From: Lentzea guizhouensis
Lineage (GTDB): Bacteria; Actinomycetota; Actinomycetes; Mycobacteriales; Pseudonocardiaceae
Direction: 5' to 3'
DNA length: 64,000 bases
NCBI RefSeq assembly: GCF_001701025.1
Contig: NZ_CP016793.1
Span: 2,232,001 to 2,296,000 of the forward strand
Both the position numbers and the translations under genes were made by a program. This document shows positions 28,240 to 38,639 of this stretch, piece by piece (position 1 is the first letter of the stretch; each line of letters opens with the position of its first letter). The notes under the pieces were generated by a model that saw nothing but the letters and a program-made list of their open reading frames with translations, made no database searches and was not told the DNA's origin.

Positions 28240-28898
28240 AGCTGCGCCAGCACCCACTTCGCGACCTCGGGGGCGTCCGGGGTGTCGACCAGGGACTGCG
28301 CGATCACCGGCAGCTCGCCGCGCATCCGGTGCGCGTCGGAGGTCATCACGTCCAGGTCGGCGCCGACGAGCGGGGCGAGGTCGGTCTTGTTGATCACCAG
28401 CAGGTCCGCGGTGGTGACGCCGGGACCGCCCTTGCGCGGCACCTTGTCACCGCCTGCCACGTCGACGACGAAGATCTGCTTGTCGACCAGGCCGCGGGAG
28501 AACACCGCGGTCAGGTTGTCGCCGCCGCTCTCGATGATCACCAGGTCCAGGTCGGTGAACCGGTGCTCCAGGCGTTCGACGGCGTCGAGGTTCGCGGTGA
28601 TGTCGTCGCGGATCGCGGTGTGCGGGCAGCACCCGGTCTGCACGGCCTCGATGCGCGCCGGGTCCAGCACGCCCGCGCGGCGCAGGAAGTCCGCGTCCTC
28701 GGTCGTGTAGATGTCGTTGGTGACGACCGCCAGCTCCAGCTGGGAGCCCAGCGCCCGGCACAGCGCGGCGGTCAGCGCGGTCTTGCCGCTGCCGACCGGG
28801 CCGCCGATGCCGATCCGCGGTGCCTTGCCGTGGTGGTGGTCGTGCGGATCGGGTCCGTGGTCAGCTCCCAAAGAGACGCACCCCTTCACGTCGGACAT
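28236..28898 (-). CDS. ureG: Urease accessory GTPase UreG
   Basis: 220 residues. His-rich N-terminus ([12 protein letters not shown]) that can bind nickel, possibly compensating for the lack of UreE; P-loop [31 protein letters not shown]; metal site [13 protein letters not shown] (CPH motif); [31 protein letters not shown] hydrolysis drives nickel insertion into UreC. ATG 28898 overlaps the end of ureF by 38 bases with a GGCGGAAG ribosome site. Confidence 0.95.
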   Translation of the reverse strand: MSDVKGCVSLGADHGPDPHDHHHGKAPRIGIGGPVGSGKTALTAALCRALGSQLELAVVTNDIYTTEDADFLRRAGVLDPARIEAVQTGCCPHTAIRDDITANLDAVERLEHRFTDLDLVIIESGGDNLTAVFSRGLVDKQIFVVDVAGGDKVPRKGGPGVTTADLLVINKTDLAPLVGADLDVMTSDAHRMRGELPVIAQSLVDTPDAPEVAKWVLAQL

Positions 28899-29467
28899 GA
28901 GCTTCCGCCAAGAGGTCCAAGGCGGGGGAACCGAGAGCGGGCAGCTCCTTCGCCGCCCGCGTGGCGACGTCCTCGACCGGGAGCGTCGCGACGATCGCGT
29001 TGACCCCGAACGGGTCCAGCCCGAGCAACCGCACCGCCGCCGACGCCGGTCCGCTGACCGCGAGGTAGGCGCACGTCAGCGCGGCCTCGAAGGGATCACC
29101 GGTGAGCACGCCGATCACCAGCGGCTGGTGCGGGTTCGGTGGCAGGTCGTGCAGACGCGCGGACGGCCACGCCCGCCGGGCCGCTCGCAGCATGCCGCGG
29201 CCCTGGCCGCGAGGCCTCGCGCTGGGCGGGTGACGGCGTGCGGGCGTCGAGCTCCGCGTCCAGCGTCGTGAGGTCCTCACCGCGGGCCGCGGCGGCGGCG
29301 AACCCGGCCGCCAGCAGCCCGGCGGTCTGCAACCGCCCGTGCAGGAACGACCGCAGCGACGGCTCGTCGTGCACGAGCCTGCGCGCGGCTGCCTCCTCCA
29401 GTCCGCCGGAGTGCACGTGCCCGCCGCCGGGGAAGCGGGAGTCGGCGAGGATCAGCGCGGTCAGCAT
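28861..29467 (-). pseudogene. ureF: Urease accessory protein UreF, interrupted by a frameshift
   Basis: The N-terminal half (from ATG 29467, sharing one base with the ureC stop) reads LILADSRFPGGGHVHSGGLEEAAARRLV...DARTPSPAQREASR in one frame. The C-terminal half continues as QGRGMLRAARRAWPSARLHDL...[34 protein letters not shown] in another frame to TGA 28861. The switch is at about 29206: one extra base, or two missing within the GC-rich run. Both halves are well conserved, so the lesion is either very recent or a consensus error. UreF is needed for nickel loading, so a true break should reduce urease activity. Confidence 0.85.
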
Positions 29468-31149
29468 CAGAACAGGAAGTACCGCTGGGCCATCGGCAGC
29501 TCGGCGACCGGTGCCGGTTCGACCAGGTCGCCGTCCACGTGCACGGCGAAGCTGTCCGGGTCGACCCGCACGTCCGGCATCGCGTCGTTGAGGACCATGT
29601 CCGCCTTGGTGACCGAGCGGGTGTTGGTCACCGGCAGGACGCGGCGCGCGTACCGGTCGCCGATGCCGGCCTCGACCGCCTCCGGCGCCACGAAGAACAC
29701 GCTGGAGGCCGCACCGGCCGTGGCACCGAACATCGGCCGGGCCCACACCGGTTGCGGCGTCGGGATCGAGGCGTTCGCGTCACCCATGGCGCCCCACGCG
29801 ATGAAGCCGCCCTTCAGCACGACCGACGGCCGCACGCCGAAGAACTTCGGTTCCCACAGCACGAGGTCGGCGAGTTTGCCCACTTCGACCGAGCCGACCT
29901 CGTCCGCGATGCCGTGCGCGATCGCCGGGTTGATCGTGTACTTGGCGACGTACCGCTGGGCGCGCAGGTTGGCGTCGAGGGTGTGGCGCTTCGACATCAC
30001 GTGCGCGGTCTGCCAGGTGCGGATGATCACCTCGCCGACCCGGCCCATCGCCTGCGAGTCGGAGCTGATCATCGAGATCGCGCCCAGGTCGTGCAGCAGG
30101 TCCTCGGCGGCGATCGTGGTCGGCCGGATGCGCGACTCGGCGAACGCGAGGTCCTCGGGCACCGACGGGTTGAGGTGGTGGCAGACCATCAGCATGTCGA
30201 GGTGTTCCTCAAGCGTGTTGACGGTGTGCGGGCGGGTCGGGTTGGTCGACGACGGCAGCACGTTCGGCAGCGAGACGACCCGGATGATGTCCGGTGCGTG
30301 CCCGCCGCCGGCGCCCTCGGAGTGGTAGGCGTTGATCGACCTGCCGCCGATGGCGTCCACAGTGGACTCCAGGAAGCCGGCCTCGTTCAACGTGTCGGTG
30401 TGGATGGCGACCTGGACACCGGACTCGTCCGCTATGCGCAGGCAGGCGTCGATCGCGGCGGGCGTGGTGCCCCAGTCCTCGTGCAGCTTGAACCCGCCCG
30501 CGCCGCCCCTGAGCTGTTCGCGGAGTCCTTCTTCGCTGACCGTGTTCCCCTTGCCCAGCAACAGGACGTTGACCGGCATGTGGTCCATCGACGTCAGCAT
30601 CCGGTCGAGGTACCAGGCGCCGGGCGTGACCGTGGTGGCCTTCGTGCCCTCCGCCGGGCCGGTGCCGCCGCCGACCAGCGTGGTCAGGCCGGACGCCAGC
30701 GCCTCGTCGACGATCTGCGGGCAGATGAAGTGCACGTGGCAGTCGATGCCGCCGGCGGTGAGGATCTTCCCGTTGCCGGACAGGATCTCCGTCGACGGGC
30801 CGATGACCAGGTCGGGGTGGACGCCGTCCATCGTGTCCGGGTTGCCCGCCTTGCCGATCGCGACGATCCGGCCGTCCCGCACGCCGACGTCGGCCTTGAC
30901 CACACCCCAGTGGTCCAGCACCACCGCACCGGTGATCACCAGGTCCGGCGCACCCTCGGCACGGGTCGCGATCCCCTGCCCCATCGACTCGCGGACGACC
31001 TTGCCGCCGCCGAAGATCACCTCGTCACCGGAGCCTGCACCGCGGCTGCGGTCCTCGGTCACCTCGATGAACAGGTCGGTGTCGGCCAGCCGGATCCGGT
31101 CGCCGACGGTCGGTCCCAGCAGCTCGGCGTAACGCTCGCGGTCGATCAT
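29467..31149 (-). CDS. ureC: Urease subunit alpha
   Basis: 560 residues. Catalytic motifs: [13 protein letters not shown] (Ni-ligand His pair), [10 protein letters not shown] (carbamylated Lys bridging the nickels), [50 protein letters not shown] (flap Cys-His) and [11 protein letters not shown] (Asp ligand). It hydrolyses urea to ammonia and carbamate. ATG 31149 overlaps the ureAB stop by ATGA. Confidence 0.96.
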   Translation of the reverse strand: MIDRERYAELLGPTVGDRIRLADTDLFIEVTEDRSRGAGSGDEVIFGGGKVVRESMGQGIATRAEGAPDLVITGAVVLDHWGVVKADVGVRDGRIVAIGKAGNPDTMDGVHPDLVIGPSTEILSGNGKILTAGGIDCHVHFICPQIVDEALASGLTTLVGGGTGPAEGTKATTVTPGAWYLDRMLTSMDHMPVNVLLLGKGNTVSEEGLREQLRGGAGGFKLHEDWGTTPAAIDACLRIADESGVQVAIHTDTLNEAGFLESTVDAIGGRSINAYHSEGAGGGHAPDIIRVVSLPNVLPSSTNPTRPHTVNTLEEHLDMLMVCHHLNPSVPEDLAFAESRIRPTTIAAEDLLHDLGAISMISSDSQAMGRVGEVIIRTWQTAHVMSKRHTLDANLRAQRYVAKYTINPAIAHGIADEVGSVEVGKLADLVLWEPKFFGVRPSVVLKGGFIAWGAMGDANASIPTPQPVWARPMFGATAGAASSVFFVAPEAVEAGIGDRYARRVLPVTNTRSVTKADMVLNDAMPDVRVDPDSFAVHVDGDLVEPAPVAELPMAQRYFLF

Positions 31150-31745
31150 CGCTGCAACCCCCGGACGATCCGCAACCCGGCCAGTGGAACGAGCACGACC
31201 TCGCGCTCGACGCCGGGCTCGAAGCGCGTCGCTGTCCCCGCCGGGATGTCCAGCCGGTAGCCGAACGCGGCCTCCCGGTCGAACTCCAGCCCGGTGTTGA
31301 CCGACGCGAAGTGGAAGTGCGAGCCGACCTGCACCGGCCGGTCCGCGGTGTTGACCACCGTCAGCGTGACCCGCGGCCGGCCGGGGTTGAGCTCGACGGG
31401 GCCGGAGCCCACGACGACCTCGCCCGGTGCCGGTCCCGCGGACGGCGCGATCGGGTGGTGGACGGTGACGAGCTTGGTGCCGTCCGGGAACGTCGCCTCG
31501 GCCTGCACCGAGTCGATCATCTCCGGCACGCCGCGCATGACCTGCTCCGGTGCCAGCACCGTGCGGCCGCTCTCCATCAGCTCGCTGACCGTGCGGCCGT
31601 CCCGCGCGCCCTCCAGCACGTGGTCGGTGATCAGCGCGACGGCCTCCGGGTAGTTGAGGAGCACTCCGCGTTCGAGCCTGCGCCGCGCCACGTCGGCAGC
31701 GACGTGCACGAGGAGCTTGTCCCGTTCATGCGGCGTCAGGTGCAC
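31146..31745 (-). CDS. ureAB: Urease fused gamma/beta subunit
   Basis: 199 residues combining gamma (residues 1-100: [38 protein letters not shown]) and beta (from about 105: [41 protein letters not shown]). Fused A/B subunits occur in Helicobacter (UreA) and in several actinomycetes. First gene of the operon; GTG 31745 start with a weak ribosome site. The promoter should lie in 31746-31943, shared with the divergent ABC exporter. Confidence 0.93.
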   Translation of the reverse strand: MHLTPHERDKLLVHVAADVARRRLERGVLLNYPEAVALITDHVLEGARDGRTVSELMESGRTVLAPEQVMRGVPEMIDSVQAEATFPDGTKLVTVHHPIAPSAGPAPGEVVVGSGPVELNPGRPRVTLTVVNTADRPVQVGSHFHFASVNTGLEFDREAAFGYRLDIPAGTATRFEPGVEREVVLVPLAGLRIVRGLQR

Positions 31746-31808
31746 CGGCCCGTTCTACCACTCGAAAGCTCACTCTCGCGGAGTGGAAACACGCCCGAAA
31801 CACGAGTC

Positions 31809-31859
31809 ACGCGGGAGTCCCGCGTTCCCCTGAGGGTCACGCAGGGCCCCCGCGTGACC
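31809..31859. promoter_or_regulatory. Two adjacent hairpins in the ureAB / ABC exporter divergent region
   Basis: ACGCGGGAGTCCCGCGT at 31809-31825 is a 17-nt near-palindrome, followed by GGTCACGC 31835-31842 and GCGTGACC 31852-31859, a perfect 8-bp inverted repeat. These are the only structured elements in the 198-bp intergenic region and are candidate regulator sites. Confidence 0.4.
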
Positions 31860-31943
31860 ACCGGTGTCCACCGATCGGATGACAGGTGGGGTCGGCGGGG
31901 CGGTCGTCCCGGGCGGAGGGGGTGGAGAAGCAGGATTCGGGTC

Positions 31944-32768
31944 ATGAACGCGATTCGGGTGAGGGGCCTGCAGAAGGCCTACAAGGGGCACCAGGCGGTG
32001 GCCGGGGTGGACCTCGACGTCGCCCGCGGGGAGGTGTTCGCGGTCCTCGGGCCGAACGGCGCCGGCAAGACGACCACGGTGGAGATCCTGGAGGGTCACC
32101 GAGACCGGGACGCGGGCGAGGTGAGCGTGCTCGGCGGTGACCCGGCCAAGGCGGGGCGGGTGTGGCGGTCGAAGCTCGGCATCGTCCTGCAGAGCGCGAC
32201 CGACGCCGCGAACCTCACGGTCCGCGAGGCCGTGCGGCACTACACCGGGTACTACGCGAACCCGCGTGACCCGGAGGAGGTCATCGAGCTCGTCGGGCTC
32301 GCCGAGAAGGCGAAGTCCCGCGCCGGCACGCTGTCGGGGGGTCAGCGGCGCCGGCTGGACGTGGCGCTCGGCATCATCGGGCGGCCCGAGCTCGTGTTCC
32401 TGGACGAGCCGACCACCGGGTTCGACCCGGAGGCGCGCCGGCAGTTCTGGGGCCTGGTCCGGCTGCTGGCGGCCGAGGGCACCACGATCCTGCTGACCAC
32501 GCACTACCTGGACGAGGCGGAGGCGCTCGCCGACCGGGTGGCCGTGCTCGCGGGCGGGCGGATCGTCGCCGAGGGCACGCCGCAGACGCTCGGTGGCCGG
32601 GCGCACGCCGACGCCACCGTGCGGTGGATGAGCGACCGCGGCTACACCGAGGTCAAGACCTCCGAGCCCACCAAGACCATCGCCGAGCTGTCCCGCCACG
32701 GCGAGCTCGCCGAACTCACCGTCTCCCGTCCGTCGCTGGAAGACGTCTACCTGGAGCTGATCAAATGA
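31944..32768 (+). CDS. ABC transporter ATP-binding protein (drug exporter type)
   Basis: 274 residues. Walker A GPNGAGKTTTVEIL (about residue 38), Q-loop IVLQSATDAANLTV, signature LSGGQRRRLDVALGI, Walker B LVFLDEPTTGFDPEARR and switch TTHYLDEAEALADR. Belongs to the DrrA/LnrL class. ATG 31944. Overlaps the permease gene (ATGA). With the two-component genes that follow, it looks like the linearmycin-resistance (lnr) gene arrangement of Bacillus, i.e. an exporter sensed and induced by membrane-active compounds (inference). Confidence 0.9.
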   Translation: MNAIRVRGLQKAYKGHQAVAGVDLDVARGEVFAVLGPNGAGKTTTVEILEGHRDRDAGEVSVLGGDPAKAGRVWRSKLGIVLQSATDAANLTVREAVRHYTGYYANPRDPEEVIELVGLAEKAKSRAGTLSGGQRRRLDVALGIIGRPELVFLDEPTTGFDPEARRQFWGLVRLLAAEGTTILLTTHYLDEAEALADRVAVLAGGRIVAEGTPQTLGGRAHADATVRWMSDRGYTEVKTSEPTKTIAELSRHGELAELTVSRPSLEDVYLELIK

Positions 32769-33562
32769 CCACGGCCGTTCTTCCCGGAACGCTGCAGCTC
32801 GGTCTCGCGAGGGGTGCGACCGAACTGAGGGAGTTCTTCCGGCAGAGGGAGAACCTCATCTTCACGGTGTCGCTGCCGGCGCTGCTGATGCTGTTGCTCG
32901 GCACCGTGTACGTCAAGGAGCCCGCCGCGGCACAGATGTTCGCGGCCAGCATGATCGGCGCCGGCATCATCTCGACGTCGTTCGTGGGGCTCGGCATGAG
33001 CGTCGTGGCCGACCGCGAGGACGGCACCTTGAAGCGCCTGCGCGGCACGCCGATGCCGTTCACGTCCTACTTCATCGGCAAGATCGTCCTGGTCTTCGTG
33101 TCGAGCCTGTTCGAGGCCGTGCTGCTGGTCGCGGTGGGCGTGCTGCGGTTCGACCTGGAGCTGCCGACGTCCGCGGCGAAGTGGGGCACGTTCGCCTGGG
33201 TGTTCGTGCTCGGTGTGGTCTCGTGCTCGCTGATCGGTGTCGCGATCAGCTCGATCGCGACCTCGACCCGCAGCGCGGCGGGTGTGCTGAACCTGCCCTA
33301 CATCGTGCTGCAGTTCCTCAGCGGTGTGTTCATCATGCAGTCAGAGCTGCCCGAGTCGCTGCGCACGGTGGGGTCGTTCTTCCCGCTGAAGTGGGTGTGC
33401 CAGGGTTTCAGGTCCGTGTTCGCACTGGACGACAGCTACGCGGTCATGGAGGCGGCGGGATCATGGGAGCTCGGCAGGACCGCGCTGGTGCTCGGGGCGT
33501 GGACGCTGGTGGGTCTGGTGCTCGTCAGCCGGACCTTCAGGTGGACCAACACGACTCGCTGA
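32765..33562 (+). CDS. ABC-2 type permease (DrrB/LnrM-like)
   Basis: 265 residues with six predicted helices. TELREFFRQRENLIFTVSLPALLMLLLGTVY at the N-terminus, the cytoplasmic coupling segment VVADREDGTLKRLRGTPMPFTSYFIGKI, and the helix-5 region LPYIVLQFLSGVFIMQSELPESLRTVGSFFPLKWVCQGFR, all ABC2_membrane signatures. Only one permease gene is present, so it probably acts as a homodimer. It overlaps the histidine kinase gene by 22 bases. Confidence 0.88.
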   Translation: MTTAVLPGTLQLGLARGATELREFFRQRENLIFTVSLPALLMLLLGTVYVKEPAAAQMFAASMIGAGIISTSFVGLGMSVVADREDGTLKRLRGTPMPFTSYFIGKIVLVFVSSLFEAVLLVAVGVLRFDLELPTSAAKWGTFAWVFVLGVVSCSLIGVAISSIATSTRSAAGVLNLPYIVLQFLSGVFIMQSELPESLRTVGSFFPLKWVCQGFRSVFALDDSYAVMEAAGSWELGRTALVLGAWTLVGLVLVSRTFRWTNTTR

Positions 33563-34596
33563 TCACCTGGTACGTGCTCTTCGCGGTCACCCAGGCCACC
33601 GCACTGGTGCTGATCCTGATCGACAACAACACCCTCGCCGACCGCCTGTCGGCGGCGGGGTTGTTGTGCTTGAACGCGCTGTGGTTCCTGTTCTACGGCA
33701 GGCGGTTGGTGCGGCGCAGGACCGAGGACCGGCAGGGGTTCGTCTACGTCGCAGGCTCGCTCGCGACGTTCGCGCCGGCGGTGTGGTTCAGCGGCAACGC
33801 CACCTTCGCGTTGTTCGGCCTGGTGCCGCAGATCTACATGGTGCTGCCGGTCGCGTGGGCGTTCGTCCCGATGGCGCTGTTCGTGTTCACGCCGCAGATC
33901 CTGACCTGGGCCGCGGGTGCCGTGCCCGCACTGCCGTGGCCGGCCGCGTTGCTGATCATCGGCTTCTCGCAGGCCTTCGGGTGGGCGATCAGCCGGATCT
34001 CGCAGCAGAACGCCCAACGCGGTGAGCTGCTGCAACGCATCGAGGCGCTGACCCTGGAAGCCGAGCGGGCGCGCTGGTCGGCCGAGATCCACGACACGCT
34101 GGCGCAGGGCTTCACGTCGATCATCACGCTGCTGCAGGGCGCGCAGCCGAACGTGGAGCTGGCACTGGCCACGGCACGGGAGAACCTGCGCGAGGCACGG
34201 GCTCTGGTCGCGTCGAACGCACCGTCGCCTTTGGACGGTTCGTCGTTGGAGGACGCGTTGCGGCGCCTGGCGTCCGGGATGTCCCTGCCGTCCTCCTTCC
34301 GGGTGATCGGGGACCCGGTGCCGTTGCCGACCTCGGTCGAGGTGGTGCTGCTGCGGACGGTCCAGGAGGCGCTGACCAACGTGCTGCGGCACTCGGGAGC
34401 GTCCAGGGTGGACGTGGTGATGAGGTTCGACGCGGACGGTGTCTCGCTGGAGGTGCGCGACGACGGCCGCGGCTTCGGCGACGCACCGGAGGGTTTCGGC
34501 CTGCGGGGCATGCGTGCTCGCCTGGAACAGGTGGGTGGCACGCTGTCCCTGTCGTCGGACGAGGGGGCGTCGGTGCTGGTGGAGGTGCCGCTGTGA
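33541..34596 (+). CDS. NarL-class sensor histidine kinase
   Basis: 351 residues from GTG 33541, inside the permease 3' end. Six hydrophobic N-terminal helices with almost no external domain (an intramembrane-sensing kinase), then HisKA_3: ARWSAEIHDTLAQGFTSIITLLQ (phospho-acceptor His) and HATPase: LLRTVQEALTNVLRHSGAS (N box) and LEVRDDGRGFG / GFGLRGMRARLEQVGG (G boxes). The layout, exporter then intramembrane kinase, points to sensing of a membrane-perturbing substrate. Confidence 0.88.
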   Translation: MDQHDSLITWYVLFAVTQATALVLILIDNNTLADRLSAAGLLCLNALWFLFYGRRLVRRRTEDRQGFVYVAGSLATFAPAVWFSGNATFALFGLVPQIYMVLPVAWAFVPMALFVFTPQILTWAAGAVPALPWPAALLIIGFSQAFGWAISRISQQNAQRGELLQRIEALTLEAERARWSAEIHDTLAQGFTSIITLLQGAQPNVELALATARENLREARALVASNAPSPLDGSSLEDALRRLASGMSLPSSFRVIGDPVPLPTSVEVVLLRTVQEALTNVLRHSGASRVDVVMRFDADGVSLEVRDDGRGFGDAPEGFGLRGMRARLEQVGGTLSLSSDEGASVLVEVPL

Positions 34597-35195
34597 TCAG
34601 GATCCTGCTGGTGGACGACCACCCGGTGGTGCGCCAGGGGCTGCGCGGCATGCTCGTGGCCGCCGACCTGGAGGTGGTCGGCGAGGCGGGTTCCGGCGTG
34701 GAGGCCGTCTCCGAGGCAGCGCGCTTGAAGCCGGACGTCGTGCTGATGGACCTGCGCATGCCGGAGATGGACGGCGTCGCGGCCACCGCTCGGATCGCCG
34801 GGACCGGGCCCCGCGTCCTGGTGCTCACGACCTACGAGACCGATTCCGACATCCTTCGCGCGGTGGAGGCGGGCGCGTCCGGCTACCTGCTGAAGGACTC
34901 GACGACCGAGGACCTGATCGCGGCCATCCGGGCAGCCGCCCGCGGGGAGACGGTGCTGGCGCCGTCGATGGTCGCCAAGGTGGTCGGGCAGGTGCGCACG
35001 CCGCCGTTGTCGGCGCGGGAGGCGGAGGTGCTGCGGCTGGTCGCGAAGGGGCTGTCGAACGTCGAGATCGGGCGGACGCTGTTCATCTCGGAGGCGACGG
35101 TGAAGACGCATCTCCTGAGGGTGTTCAACAAGCTCGGGGTGTCCGACCGGACGGCGGCGGTCACCACGGCGATGGAGCGCGGGATGCTCCGGTGA
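34593..35195 (+). CDS. NarL/LuxR-family response regulator
   Basis: 200 residues. Receiver ILLVDDHPVVRQGLRGML with DVVLMDLRMPEMDG (phospho-Asp at about 53) and LLKDST; C-terminal LuxR HTH LSAREAEVLRLVAKGLSNVEIGRTLFISEATVKTHLLRVFNKL. ATG-less GTG start at 34593 overlaps the kinase stop by GTGA. Presumed activator of the upstream ABC exporter. Confidence 0.92.
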   Translation: MIRILLVDDHPVVRQGLRGMLVAADLEVVGEAGSGVEAVSEAARLKPDVVLMDLRMPEMDGVAATARIAGTGPRVLVLTTYETDSDILRAVEAGASGYLLKDSTTEDLIAAIRAAARGETVLAPSMVAKVVGQVRTPPLSAREAEVLRLVAKGLSNVEIGRTLFISEATVKTHLLRVFNKLGVSDRTAAVTTAMERGMLR

Positions 35196-35347
35196 CGCGC
35201 TGAGTTCACTCGTTTAGTGCATGTCAGTGAAACGAACCGCCATCCGAGTGTCGCCTCCCGGCGAACTGCAAAACGCGGCAACAATCAGTTCATTCGACTC
35301 TCACGGGCAGTCATCGGCACTGTTCGCAACATCAGTCGGGGGGACAG

Positions 35348-36025
35348 GTGCTGCGGAGGTGGGACCGGGATGCGGAGCAACGTGAGCTGGAAATGCTCAG
35401 ACAGCTGGTGTCCCGATATTGCAACCACATAGACCGGGCTCGTCCCGCGTTCCAGGTGGTCGACTGGGACGAGGAGGTGGACATCAACCGGCGAGGGGAC
35501 GCACTCGACCAAGTGCAGGTCAGGCTGCGGGTTCTGCAGCCTGACCTGTTGTTCGCCAGGTTCCGCTTCGACTGCAACTGGACTCAGCCGCTCCGCCTGC
35601 GCGAACAGGTGGAGCTGACCGTGCGCAATCTGCAGGTTGACGGCTCGCCTGGCATAAAGCTGCACACCACGTCCAATTGGGTCAAAGACTCGTCAATGGA
35701 TGTGATCGTGCACTTTCCTGCACCACAAAAAGAGAACACCGAGGTTTCGTTCGCGATCAACCTGAACTGGCCGAGGCGGTTCAAACCCCTGGTGGAGCGG
35801 ACACCGGACAGGTTGACCGTCTCTTTCAAGCGGCCCACCGGTCACGTCGTGTCCAAGCTGGTCCTGCCGGCGGGCACCGATGCCTTCGCGGAACCGGTCG
35901 GGGATCCGGCGCTGGTCAAGGTGATTCCGGGCGAGGACGAGAGCGGCAGGAAGACGGTGACGTTCGAGTCGTTCAACCTTCCCGCGCGTCAGCCCGCCGG
36001 AGTGCGGCTGGAGCTGAAGGGCTAG
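35348..36025 (+). CDS. Orphan protein of unknown function, lower G+C than neighbours
   Basis: 225 residues from GTG 35348 with GGGGGGACAG upstream. No signal peptide or membrane segment. The N-terminus is helical and charged (RRWDRDAEQRELEMLRQLVSRYCNHID); the rest looks beta-rich with alternating hydrophobic residues (DQVQVRLRVLQPDLLFARFRFDCNW, LTVRNLQVDG, MDVIVHFPAP, EVSFAINLNWPRRF), possibly an immunoglobulin-like sandwich. I do not recognise the family. The coding sequence and 150 bp upstream are visibly less G+C-rich than flanking genes, which suggests acquisition. It ends against a possible small minus-strand ORF. Confidence 0.65.
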   Translation: MLRRWDRDAEQRELEMLRQLVSRYCNHIDRARPAFQVVDWDEEVDINRRGDALDQVQVRLRVLQPDLLFARFRFDCNWTQPLRLREQVELTVRNLQVDGSPGIKLHTTSNWVKDSSMDVIVHFPAPQKENTEVSFAINLNWPRRFKPLVERTPDRLTVSFKRPTGHVVSKLVLPAGTDAFAEPVGDPALVKVIPGEDESGRKTVTFESFNLPARQPAGVRLELKG

Positions 36026-36028
36026 GGG

Positions 36029-36094
36029 TCAGTCCTCGTCCTCGTCGTCCCAAGTGCCGCCCTGACCACCACGAATCCCGAACACACGCACCAC
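36029..36094 (-). CDS. Possible 21-residue acidic-tailed peptide
   Basis: GTG 36094 to TGA 36029 reads VVRVFGIRGGQGGTWDDEDED. AAAGGA about 8 bases upstream is a fair ribosome site. The Gly-rich middle with one Trp and a run of seven D/E residues is not typical of random high-G+C translation, but the tail comes from a CTCGTC microrepeat. No maturation enzyme lies next to it, so a RiPP precursor cannot be claimed. It may be a chance ORF. Confidence 0.25.
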   Translation of the reverse strand: MVRVFGIRGGQGGTWDDEDED

Positions 36095-36232
36095 TTGAAC
36101 GTCCTTTCGCGACGTTGCGTCAACAGTGATGACGGATCGTAGTTGATCAAGATCACCAATGGCACGCGGGTGGGCGAAGTGACCCAGGACACCCGCCTGT
36201 CACCTGTCGGCCACCGGCCTGCAACACTGTGA

Positions 36233-37420
<1,188 letters not shown>

Positions 37421-37424
37421 CAGC

Positions 37425-37477
37425 CGCACGCGGGGAGCTTTCGCACTCACAGGGAGTGCGAAAGCTCCCCGCGTGCG
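37425..37477. terminator. Perfect 24-bp stem-loop between serC and the FtsX-like permease gene
   Basis: Arms 37425-37448 and 37454-37477 are perfectly complementary over 24 bp (left arm starts CGCACGCGGGGAGCTTTCGC) around a 5-nt loop. It starts 4 bases after the serC stop and ends 1 base before the permease stop, so it serves as terminator for both convergent genes. Confidence 0.8.
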
Positions 37478-37478
37478 T

Positions 37479-38624
37479 TCAGGCGAGTGCTTCGGTGGGC
37501 GACTGGCGTGCCGCCCGCACCGCCGGATACACGCCGGCGATGGCGCCGATGAGGACCGCCGACCCCACTCCCCCGAGCAGGGCGGGCCACGGCAGTGCCG
37601 CCGGCCACCGCTGGCTGATCGAATATCCGGCCGTGACCGCGATTCCCACGATCACGCCGACCAGCCCGCCGAGACCGGACAGCAGCACCGACTCGGTGAG
37701 GAACTGCCACCGGATCTGCCGCCGGGTCGCCCCGAGCGCCCGCCGCAGACCGATCTCCCTGCGGCGTTCCAGCACCGAGATCACCATCGTGTTCGCCACG
37801 CCGACGCCTCCCACCAACAACGCGACCCCGCCCAAACCCAGGAACAGCGCGTTGTAGGAGCTCTCCGCCAGCTGCTGGGCCTCCAGCGCCTCCGACGGCC
37901 TGGACACCTTGACCTCGTTGGACTTCTGCGGGTTCAGCGTCGGGCCGAGCAGGCTGCGGACGTTGTCCACCTGGTCGGGCGTGGTGCGCACGTAGACCGT
38001 GCCGGCGTGGCCCTCGAACCCGAACGCCTCCTTCGCCGCCTCCCACCCGACGAGCGCGGACCTGTCGATCTCCGGCGAGAGCGGCAACGGCCCGAGGATC
38101 CCCACGACGGTGAACCACTGGCCGTCGATCCACAGCTGCACACCGGGCCTGTCCACGCCCAACCGGGACGCCGCGGTGCCCCCGAGCACCACCGACTTCT
38201 CCCCCGGCGACAGCCACCGGCCGGCGCGGACCTCGGCGTTCAGCACCTTCAGCAGGTCCTGCTCGGCAGCCTGCACCTGCAACCCGAGCGTGTCGCTCGA
38301 CGGCACCAGGTCGTTCTTGCGGACGCTCGCGGAGAGCTTGCCCGTCGCGCTCGCCGCCGACACCGCACCGATCCGCTTGGCCATCGGCACCGCGGTCTCC
38401 GGCAGCTTGGCGTCCTGGCCGAAGAAGTCCTGGCCCGGCGCGGCGGTGAGCAGGTTGGTGCCCAGCTTGGCCATCTTCTCCTGCAACGCGGCGGCGCTGG
38501 AGGCGGGGATGCCGACGACCGCGACGACGGCGGCGATGCCGATCGCGATGCCCAACGCCGACAGCACGGCGCGGATCGGACGGGTCTTCATGCCGAAGAA
38601 CCCGAGGCGCAGCAGGTCGATCAC
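37479..38624 (-). CDS. MacB/FtsX-like ABC permease
   Basis: 381 residues from GTG 38624, preceded by GGAGG. N-terminal helix GFFGMKTRPIRAVLSALGIAIGIAAVVAVVGI, a periplasm-facing MacB_PCD domain of about 200 residues, then three helices from YNALFLGLGGVALLVGGVGVANTMVISVLERRREIGLRRALGATRRQI, the FtsX signature. Partner of the ATPase at 39515-40165 and adaptor at 40162-41214. Between it and the ATPase gene lies a TnpB remnant, so its transcription from the operon promoter may be disturbed, although its own ribosome site is intact. Confidence 0.9.
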   Translation of the reverse strand: MIDLLRLGFFGMKTRPIRAVLSALGIAIGIAAVVAVVGIPASSAAALQEKMAKLGTNLLTAAPGQDFFGQDAKLPETAVPMAKRIGAVSAASATGKLSASVRKNDLVPSSDTLGLQVQAAEQDLLKVLNAEVRAGRWLSPGEKSVVLGGTAASRLGVDRPGVQLWIDGQWFTVVGILGPLPLSPEIDRSALVGWEAAKEAFGFEGHAGTVYVRTTPDQVDNVRSLLGPTLNPQKSNEVKVSRPSEALEAQQLAESSYNALFLGLGGVALLVGGVGVANTMVISVLERRREIGLRRALGATRRQIRWQFLTESVLLSGLGGLVGVIVGIAVTAGYSISQRWPAALPWPALLGGVGSAVLIGAIAGVYPAVRAARQSPTEALA

Positions 38625-38639
38625 GACAACCTCCGATCC

